From: Myxococcales bacterium
GTDB lineage: Bacteria; Myxococcota_A; Polyangia; Haliangiales; Haliangiaceae
DNA length: 64,000 nt
Direction of reading: 5' to 3'
Assembly: GCA_016716835.1 (NCBI GenBank)
Contig: JADJUW010000002.1
Span: 744,001 to 808,000, forward strand
The position numbers were made by a program, and so were the translations under genes. The notes under the pieces were generated by a model. It ran no database searches, was not told the DNA's origin, and was given only the letters and a program-made list of their open reading frames with translations. Positions within the stretch are counted from its first letter, which is position 1, and every line of letters starts with the position of its first letter. Shown here piece after piece: positions 57,699 to 64,000 of this stretch.

Positions 57699-60600
57699 CT
57701 ACTCGGCCGCAGCGTCGGCTTCGTCTTTGCCATGACACTTCTTGTATTTTTTGCCCGAGCCGCAATGGCAGGGGTCGTTGCGGCCGATCTTGGGGCGGTC
57801 GCGCTTGACGGTCTCGCCCTTGCGCTCGCCGCCTTGCTCGGCGGCACCCCCGCCGGCGCTACCGCCGCGGGCAACGCGCCGTTGGTTGCCCCCATTATTT
57901 GCCGTTTTGTTCGTAGTTTCGGTCTCTTGCTCTTCGCCGTCAGTCTTACCCGCAGCGCCCTGCGTCACCAACCGGCGCTCGCGCTGCACGACGTCGGGCA
58001 CCTGTTGCTCAATGCGCACGACGCGGAAGATATTGGTGACCGCATTGAGATGGATGCGGTGCATCATTTCGGCGAACAGCTCAAAGCCGGCGCGCTTGTA
58101 TTCCTTTTTCGGGTCTTTTTGGTTGTAGCCCTGTAGGTGAATGCCCTCGCGCAGCGCATCCATCAGCTTGAGGTGCTCGGTCCATTGCTGGTCGATTTCT
58201 TTGAGGAGAAATTGCCGTGCGTAGTAACGCAAAAATGGCGAGGTCAGTTCGGCATCGCGCTCTTCGAGCTTTTTGGCCACCGTGTGCCACGCCTGCTCGG
58301 CGAGCTCCTGTTGGCTGCCGTGCTCGAGCGAGAATTTGCACGAGAAGAGCTCGCCCAGGCCTTCCTGCAGCGCATCTAGGTCCCAGTCCTCAGGCAGCAC
58401 GTCGCGTGGGCAATATTGCTCGATGGTCTTGCTGATGCCGTCTTCGCACAGATCGAGCAAGCGCTCGGATTGTTGCCCGATCGAGCTTTGCACCGCGGCA
58501 ATGATAAATTCGTTGCGCTGGTCCAGTGGCAGCTTCTCGGCGGCCTCGACGTCGATGAGGGCGCTAAACTGGCGCCACAGCTCGGCGCGCACGATGCGCC
58601 AGCTCGGCATGCCGTCATCGGGCTCTTCGCCGGCGGCGATCTTGCGATCGCGTTCGCCAAGGGCCTCGTAGATGCGCGTGAGCAGCTCGCTCACCGCCTT
58701 GCGCGTGTCGCGGTCGGTGTTTTCCCGCGCCAGCTTGGTCTCGTTAATCAGGTGATCGACAAGATCAGGCACTTCTTCGGCGGTGCGCGTGTAGCGCCCC
58801 TCTAGTACTTGTCGCCGCAGCCCGTAAATAGTCTGCCGCTGCTGATTCATGACGTCGTCGTATTCGAGCACGGCCTTGCGGCGATCGAAGTTTTGCCCTT
58901 CGACCTTTTTTTGCGCGCCTTCGATGGAGCGCGTCACCATGGGCGATTCGATGGGCACGTCTTCGACCAGGCCGAGGCGTTCCATGAGGCCGCTCATGCG
59001 ATCGAGGCCAAAGATGCGCAGCAGATCGTCTTCGAGGCTTAGGTAAAAGCGCGATGCGCCCGGATCGCCCTGGCGACCGGCGCGGCCGCGCAGCTGGTTG
59101 TCGATGCGGCGCGATTCGTGGCGCTCGGTGCCAATAATGCGCAGGCCGCCCGCGGCGAGCACAACTTGTTTTTCGGCGTCGCACTGGGTCTTAAATTGGG
59201 CAATCAGGGCCTGTTCGCGCGCGGTTTCGGCGAAGCCTGCCGCCTCGATGACCTCGCTCGGCAGCTCGCTGGCATCAGCCGCACCGTGTTCGAGGATCAA
59301 GGGCTCGAGCTCGGAGCCATGATCGGCGATCCACGCGGCTTTTTCGGCCGCGAGCGCTTCCTTGCCCATGTACTCGGCATTGCCGCCGAGCAAAATATCG
59401 GTGCCGCGACCGGCCATATTGGTCGAGATGGTAATCGCGCTCTTGCGCCCGGCTTGCGCGACGATGCCAGCCTCGCGCTGATGCTGCTTGGCGTTGAGCA
59501 CGTTAAACGGCACGCCCTTTTCGCGCAAGAACGACGCCACGACCTCGGATTTTTCGACCGAGGTGGTGCCGACCAGCACCGGCTGGCCGCGTCCGTGGCA
59601 GTCGAGGATGTCGGCGATGACCGCGTTGAACTTGCCGCGCTCATTTTTGTAGACCAGATCTGGCTGATCTTTGCGAATGATCGGCTTGTTGGTCGGAATC
59701 GTCACCACGGCGAGCTTGTAAATCTCGTGGAATTCGCCGGCCTCGGTGTCTGCCGTGCCGGTCATGCCGGACAGCTTGCCGTACATGCGGAAGAAGTTCT
59801 GGAACGTCACCGTCGCCTTGGTTTCGTTTTCCTCGCCGACCTCGACGCCCTCTTTGGCTTCGATGGCTTGGTGCAGGCCATCGGACCAGCGGCGGCCCGG
59901 CATCTTGCGGCCGGTGTGTTCGTCGACGATGACGATTTCGCCCTGCTCGATCACGTAGTTGACGTCGCGCTTGTAGAGCGAGTGCGCCTTGAGCGCCTGC
60001 GACACGTGGTGGTTGAGCTGGAGATTCTCCATGTTGTAGAGATTCTCGACCGATAGCAGCTTTTCGACTCGCTCGACGCCCTCGTCGGTGAGCATGGCTG
60101 AATGCGCCTTTTCGTCGACGACAAAATCGACGTCGCGGCGCAGGCGCGGAATGATCTTGTCGACGCGGTGGTATTGGTCTGGCGACTGCTCGGCCTCGCC
60201 TGAAATAATCAGCGGCGTCCGCGCCTCGTCGATGAGGATGGAGTCGACTTCATCGACCACGGCGTAGTTGAGCGCGCGTTGCACCATCCGGTCGGGGATG
60301 TCCTCCATGTTGTCGCGCAGGTAGTCGAAGCCAAACTCATTGTTTTGGCCATACGTGATGTCGCAGTTGTAGTTGCGCTGGCGCTCAAACTGGTGGAGGC
60401 CATGCACGATGACGCCGGTGGAAAGCCCGAGCCAGCCATAGAGCTGTCCCATCCATTCGGCGTCACGCCGCGCCAGGTAGTCGTTGACCGTCACCAGGTG
60501 GACGCCCTTGCCGGTGAGCGCGTTGAGGTAGAGCGGCAGCGTCGCCACCAGCGTCTTGCCTTCGCCGGTGCGCATCTCGGCAATGCGGCCTTGGTGCAGC

Positions 60601-60872
60601 ACGGTGCCGCCGATCATCTGCACGTCGTAGTGGCGCATACCGAGCACGCGCTTGCCGGCCTCGCGCACCACGGCAAAGGCCTCGGCGTGGATGTCGTCGA
60701 GCGAGGCGCCGTTGTCGAGCTTCTCCTTGAAGCGCGCGGTCATCGCCTTGAGGTCGGCGTCGCTTTTGGCCTCCATCGTGGGGCCGAGGTCGGCGATGCG
60801 AACGACCAGCGGCTGGATTTTGTTAATCTCGCGCTGGTTCTTGGTACCAAAGATTTTTTCGAGTATTCCCAT
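57699..60872 (-). CDS. secA: preprotein translocase ATPase SecA
   Basis: A 1057-residue motor that drives proteins through SecYEG. Walker [21 protein letters not shown] lies near residue 100, the DEAD-type box [16 protein letters not shown] near 205, the preprotein-crosslinking region follows, then NBD2 with [28 protein letters not shown] and [20 protein letters not shown], and the helical scaffold [13 protein letters not shown]. The C-terminus after a Gly/Asn-rich linker ends in the SecB/zinc motif [16 protein letters not shown]. It is about 150 residues longer than E. coli SecA. Single gene, no close partner. Confidence 0.98.
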   Translation of the reverse strand: MGILEKIFGTKNQREINKIQPLVVRIADLGPTMEAKSDADLKAMTARFKEKLDNGASLDDIHAEAFAVVREAGKRVLGMRHYDVQMIGGTVLHQGRIAEMRTGEGKTLVATLPLYLNALTGKGVHLVTVNDYLARRDAEWMGQLYGWLGLSTGVIVHGLHQFERQRNYNCDITYGQNNEFGFDYLRDNMEDIPDRMVQRALNYAVVDEVDSILIDEARTPLIISGEAEQSPDQYHRVDKIIPRLRRDVDFVVDEKAHSAMLTDEGVERVEKLLSVENLYNMENLQLNHHVSQALKAHSLYKRDVNYVIEQGEIVIVDEHTGRKMPGRRWSDGLHQAIEAKEGVEVGEENETKATVTFQNFFRMYGKLSGMTGTADTEAGEFHEIYKLAVVTIPTNKPIIRKDQPDLVYKNERGKFNAVIADILDCHGRGQPVLVGTTSVEKSEVVASFLREKGVPFNVLNAKQHQREAGIVAQAGRKSAITISTNMAGRGTDILLGGNAEYMGKEALAAEKAAWIADHGSELEPLILEHGAADASELPSEVIEAAGFAETAREQALIAQFKTQCDAEKQVVLAAGGLRIIGTERHESRRIDNQLRGRAGRQGDPGASRFYLSLEDDLLRIFGLDRMSGLMERLGLVEDVPIESPMVTRSIEGAQKKVEGQNFDRRKAVLEYDDVMNQQRQTIYGLRRQVLEGRYTRTAEEVPDLVDHLINETKLARENTDRDTRKAVSELLTRIYEALGERDRKIAAGEEPDDGMPSWRIVRAELWRQFSALIDVEAAEKLPLDQRNEFIIAAVQSSIGQQSERLLDLCEDGISKTIEQYCPRDVLPEDWDLDALQEGLGELFSCKFSLEHGSQQELAEQAWHTVAKKLEERDAELTSPFLRYYARQFLLKEIDQQWTEHLKLMDALREGIHLQGYNQKDPKKEYKRAGFELFAEMMHRIHLNAVTNIFRVVRIEQQVPDVVQRERRLVTQGAAGKTDGEEQETETTNKTANNGGNQRRVARGGSAGGGAAEQGGERKGETVKRDRPKIGRNDPCHCGSGKKYKKCHGKDEADAAAE

Positions 60873-61010
60873 GAGGTTGCCTCGTGCAGCCGCGCAGTTG
60901 CGGGAGGCCGTTCATACCACGGGCGGCGGGGCAATTTCAGGTCGCGCCGGGCGTCACTGCCCAATTTGGCGGGAATTTGCGCGAATTAACACCCCATGGG
61001 CGGTCGCGCG

Positions 61011-61460
61011 CTACTCCGCGAGGCCGCAGCGGGCAAACACGAAGGCTTCGCAGGTGCAGGTGCTGGCGTCGCCGCTGGCGTCGCAGGCATTGCCTTGTGG
61101 GTCGCGGCAGTTGATGCCGCCGTAAACCGCTTCGCACTCCGCGCGCTCGCTGCATAGCGCTTCCGTATTTAGGGTGTTGCACGGTGGCGCGACGTCGCAA
61201 CTCCTGAAGGAGATACACGCACCGGTATAGCAACCGGTATCGTCGACCAAGGGGACCTCGCTCTCCGGGCACGACGGCGGGGGCACGTCGCAGGATGCGC
61301 TGGCGCAGGTGGTGTTTGCAGGCAGGGGATTAGGCGGCGGGCTGCAGCGCACGTCATCGGACGATTCCAGGCTGCCGCAGGTGACGACGCCGTCAGAATT
61401 GGCAAAACAACCGGCGAGCGAGACGCTAACGAGGGTGGCGATAAATAGGGAGAGCTTCAT
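61011..61460 (-). CDS. cysteine-rich lipoprotein
   Basis: Signal MKLSLFIATLVSVSLAGCF, lipobox LAGC with Cys at residue 18. The mature chain has 16 or more Cys in a regular pattern; the C-terminal half carries AVYGGINCRDPQG and CTCEAFVFARC, the hallmark of a small family with three other members in this window. Likely an outer-membrane or periplasmic disulfide-rich protein. The start at 61460 is chosen over 61475 because it gives the signal peptide. Function unknown. Confidence 0.75.
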   Translation of the reverse strand: MKLSLFIATLVSVSLAGCFANSDGVVTCGSLESSDDVRCSPPPNPLPANTTCASASCDVPPPSCPESEVPLVDDTGCYTGACISFRSCDVAPPCNTLNTEALCSERAECEAVYGGINCRDPQGNACDASGDASTCTCEAFVFARCGLAE

Positions 61461-61490
61461 GGCAGGTCCTTTCAAAGGTGACGGGCGAGG

Positions 61491-62037
61491 CTAGAGCGTC
61501 GCGCAGAAGTCGTAGACAAACGATTCACAAGTACAATTGGCGGCGTCGCTGGTACACGACGTGCCATCGGGGGTGCGGCAGTCGATGCCGGCATAAACCG
61601 GCGCACAATCGGCGCGTTCGTCGCATTGGCCTGCATCAATGATGCTTTCGCAGGCAACCGAGCTTGGGTCGTTGGGTTCGCAGGTGCCGCGCGCCTCGTT
61701 GCAATACAGGCCTGGGCCAGCCGTCGCATGCCGGCGCGTCCGCGCTGCAGGTGCCGGTGAAGCCGCAGGTGTTGCGCGGGTCGCAAGAAAAGCCGGCGTC
61801 GCAGTCGTCGGAGACGTCGCATGCTGGTGCCTCGGTGCAAACCGGTGAGCCCGAGCTCGCGTCGCATATGGCGCCGCTTTCACAATCCCTGTTGGCGACG
61901 CAGGCGGTGCCGACCTGGCCTTGGTCAAGCGGCGGCGAGGTGCCGTCGCCGTCGGACGAACCGTTAAACTTCCACTCGCAACCGGAGGCGCTAACTAGGG
62001 CGATGACGGCAAATAACGAGATCATGCGGGTCTTCAT
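61491..62037 (-). pseudogene. cysteine-rich lipoprotein, frameshifted
   Basis: Signal MKTRMISLFAVIALVSASGC (Cys at residue 20) with AGGAGC ribosome site. The first frame runs through CVANRDCESGAICDASSG and CDVSDDCDAGFSCDPRNTC (Dickkopf-like CxxDxDC patterns) to ACDG, then breaks near 61715. The second frame continues GLYCNEARGTCEPNDP and CESIIDAGQCDERADC to the shared APVYAGIDC and CTCESFVYDFC end. The parts fit one gene with a single-base indel near the GGCCCAGGC run. Confidence 0.75.
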
Positions 62038-62120
62038 ATGGGTGCTCCTGATAGATGTAACTGCAACCGAGATGCCACGAATTTGATTAATAAAACCTTT
62101 TTGTTTCAACAGGTTACAAA

Positions 62121-62645
62121 TCAAGGTGTAATGGGTTGTTCACACCGCGCGAACACAAAGGATTCACACGTGCAGTCAGCGGCCTCGCTGCTGCAGGCCG
62201 CGCCGGAGGGCGTGGTGCAGTTAACCCCGGTGTAAACTGGTGCGCACGCGTCGGCCTCTAGACACGCCGCCTCGCTGGTTAGGTCTTCACAAACAAGCGG
62301 TGGCGCGGCTTCGCCCGGCACGCAGGTATCGCGTTCATCGCAAACATAGCCCTCCAGGCCACAGCTGCCATCGGCGGAGCATAGGCCGGCTGGCGAGGTG
62401 ACGCACTGCCCGTAATAGTAGCTACCTAGGTCGTCCTCGCAGTAAAGGCCCAGCTCGCATTCATCGTTGCTGGCGCACCAGATGTCGTAGCAAACATCCC
62501 AGCAGCCGTAGTCGTCACAGACATAGCTGCAAGTCGTTGGTGGCGGCGACCATTGGGTTTCCTCGTCAACAACGATGAGGCAGGCGCTCATCGACAAGGC
62601 AGCGGTGGCGCAGATGGTGGTGAGCAAAGCGGTACGTTGGCGCAT
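62121..62645 (-). CDS. cysteine-rich lipoprotein
   Basis: Signal MRQRTALLTTICATAALSMS followed by lipobox SAC (Cys22), with a GGAGG ribosome site 5 bases before ATG. A Tyr/Cys-rich segment (CSYVCDDYGCWDVCYDIWC) precedes a Dickkopf-like part (CASNDECELGLYCEDDLG) and the shared family end APVYTGVNCTTPSG with CTCESFVFARC. More than 20 Cys in 150 residues. Probably a surface-exposed, disulfide-stabilised protein; function unknown. Confidence 0.75.
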   Translation of the reverse strand: MRQRTALLTTICATAALSMSACLIVVDEETQWSPPPTTCSYVCDDYGCWDVCYDIWCASNDECELGLYCEDDLGSYYYGQCVTSPAGLCSADGSCGLEGYVCDERDTCVPGEAAPPLVCEDLTSEAACLEADACAPVYTGVNCTTPSGAACSSEAADCTCESFVFARCEQPITP

Positions 62646-62809
62646 GGTTCCTCCGGGTGTTGCCCGATATCTAGCAACCGACGTGCCAGCTTGGCAAAGC
62701 CAGTAATCGGCAGGCGGCCTAGCCTGCGGTGCCGGCGGGGACGTCAGCGGGGGCGGGAAGGCGCGGCCCGTGTGGCGGATTCTTCACACCTCGTGACTGA
62801 AATGTCGTG

Positions 62810-64000
62810 CCTAGCTGTCGGAGGCCTGACGGACGAGCTGCTCGAAATCCGCTCAGTCGATAGGGCTTTTTGAGAAATCGCACGTGACCCGGTGCTACAC
62901 CCTTGATTGGTCCGGTGGCGCCGCCGTGCGCCGAATCGCCTCCTGCTCACTAAACCCGCTCGAAAGGATGATGGGGAGTTGCGCGCACCGCTGATGCAAG
63001 GCTGCCATCACGTCGCCGCCTGATAGGCCCGGCATCGTTAGATCGAGCAAGACCAGCGAAATCGTAGCGGCGTGCTGGTCAAAAAGGGCGAGGGCCTCGG
63101 CGCCATTGCGCGCTTCGAGGGTGGCAAAGCCCATTTGCTGGAGCAATTCGGCGGCCGTTGAGCGCAACGCGGCGTTGTCGTCGACAATCAGCACCGTGCC
63201 GGCCACCGCGACCGGGGTTGCGGCATGCCGGTTCGTTTGGCTGGGCGCGTGGCCCCGGCGTAGGGTGGGTCGCGCGAGGCCGGCGCCGCGGGCAGCAAGA
63301 CCGAGAACGTCGTGCCCTGACCTGGCTGCGAGGTCACGGAGATGCCACCACCAGGCTTCGGATGATGCCGCAAACGGCCGGCAGGCCAAGGCCGCGCCCG
63401 GTTTGCTTGGTCGTGAAAAACGGCTCAAATATGCGCGCCCGCGTCGCCTCGCCCATGCCGCATCCGGTATCGGCAACGCGAAGCTCGACGTAGCCGCCTG
63501 GCTTCATCGCTCGACGCGGCGCCGGCTCCGTCGGTTGCTGCCAGGACTTAGCCGCGTCGACACCGTGATCCGTGCCAGGCCGCCGGCCGAGCGCCTCCGA
63601 GGCGTTGCTGAGCAAATTAATTACCACTTGCTGAAGCTGCGTGCGATCGGCGACGATGGCGGCAGCTCGGCGCCAACAAATGCACGATGGCCTCGGGGCG
63701 GCTGACGACGACCTTAATCATGCCCGCCATCTCGGCTAGCAGGGCATTGAGATCGATCGGTTCGACCACGAAGCTGCCCTTGCCCGAATATGCCAGCAGC
63801 TGGTTGGTCAACCCCGCCGCGTGCTCGGCCAACTGCTCGAGCTGATCAAGATACGCCAGGACCGGCGCCGAGGCCTCGGGCACGAGCCTGCGCGCCAGGC
63901 CGAGCTGGCCCAGCATCCCGGTCAACACGTTATTGAAATCGTGCGCGATGCCACCCGCCAAGAGGCCCAGGCTCTCCAGCTTTTGTGCATGCAGCAACCT
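62810..64000 (-). pseudogene. hybrid sensor histidine kinase, C-terminal part, several frameshifts, runs off the window
   Basis: Parts occur in order but in different frames. HisKA: LESLGLLAGGIAHDFNNVLT with His for autophosphorylation; then the HATPase domain (VVINLLSNASEAL N box, VADTGCGMGEATRARIFEPF, GRGLGLPAVCGIIRS G2); then a receiver domain VLIVDDNAALRSTAAELLQ, with phospho-Asp in VLLDLTMPGLSG; the final VRFLKKPYRLS and DFEQLVRQASDS lie in yet other frames up to a TAG at 62810. At least four indels are needed. It would relay phosphate from sensor to its own receiver. The N-terminal sensor lies beyond 64000. Confidence 0.75.

Overview
The window reads as chromosome of a GC-rich, predatory/gliding-type deltaproteobacterium of the phylum Myxococcota. 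This rests on a FrzS-like receiver/coiled-coil protein, a eukaryote-type Ser/Thr kinase with the HRDISPSNV catalytic loop and a C-terminal PATAN (DUF4388) domain, many cysteine-rich lipoproteins, an RCC1-repeat lipoprotein, and GC-biased housekeeping genes. The exact genus cannot be told from the sequence. No tRNA, rRNA, transposase, integrase or CRISPR array was seen.

Layout. 1-6.5 kb is an accessory stretch: secreted or lipidated proteins of unknown function and two decayed copies of a nucleotidyltransferase (AbiEii-like) toxin-antitoxin pair. 6.6-8.6 kb holds groES-groEL. 8.9-19 kb mixes a lysozyme-like lipoprotein, a kynureninase-like enzyme, a 2Fe-2S ferredoxin, a PP2C phosphatase / STAS-like protein / Ser-Thr kinase signalling group, an RluA-type pseudouridine synthase and MoeA. 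19-22 kb contains a beta-barrel protein, a trypsin-like protease and three copies of a 109-bp intergenic repeat. 22-30 kb holds an isolated SecA-like fragment protein, the Kup potassium transporter and a complete five-gene branched-chain amino-acid ABC importer. 30-35.3 kb is a tightly overlapping operon of two cyclopropane-synthase-like methyltransferases, an FAD oxidoreductase, DUF1365 and DUF1295, probably a methyl-branched/cyclopropane/furan-type fatty-acid modification pathway. 35.3-38.7 kb has a class II aldolase, a RiPP-like precursor peptide and a two-gene GMC dehydrogenase. 38.8-43.5 kb is again accessory, with a tandem array of three paralogous small membrane proteins. 43.6-64 kb returns to core genes (ffh, an RNA/DNA methyltransferase, a CDF metal exporter, ybaK, hflX, the FrzS-like gene, an ECF sigma/anti-sigma fusion, ald, secA), then three cysteine-rich lipoproteins and a hybrid histidine kinase running off the window.

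A cross-cutting point is that many genes carry single-base frameshifts or a stop: the third paralogue near 41.7 kb, the HD-GYP gene, hflX, the anti-sigma C-terminus, one lipoprotein, the histidine kinase, and a compensated pair in ald. The ald case (one base lost and one gained in C/G runs, scrambling the catalytic-His segment) looks like assembly or read error, so the other breaks should be treated as possible sequence errors, especially beyond 50 kb. The deletion in the toxin gene is larger and looks like true decay.

Best candidates for something new: the RiPP-like peptide beside the GMC dehydrogenase, the solitary SecA-NBD2-like protein, the lipid-modification operon, the sigma/anti-sigma single-frame fusion, and the 109-bp repeat that flanks a gene in inverted orientation.
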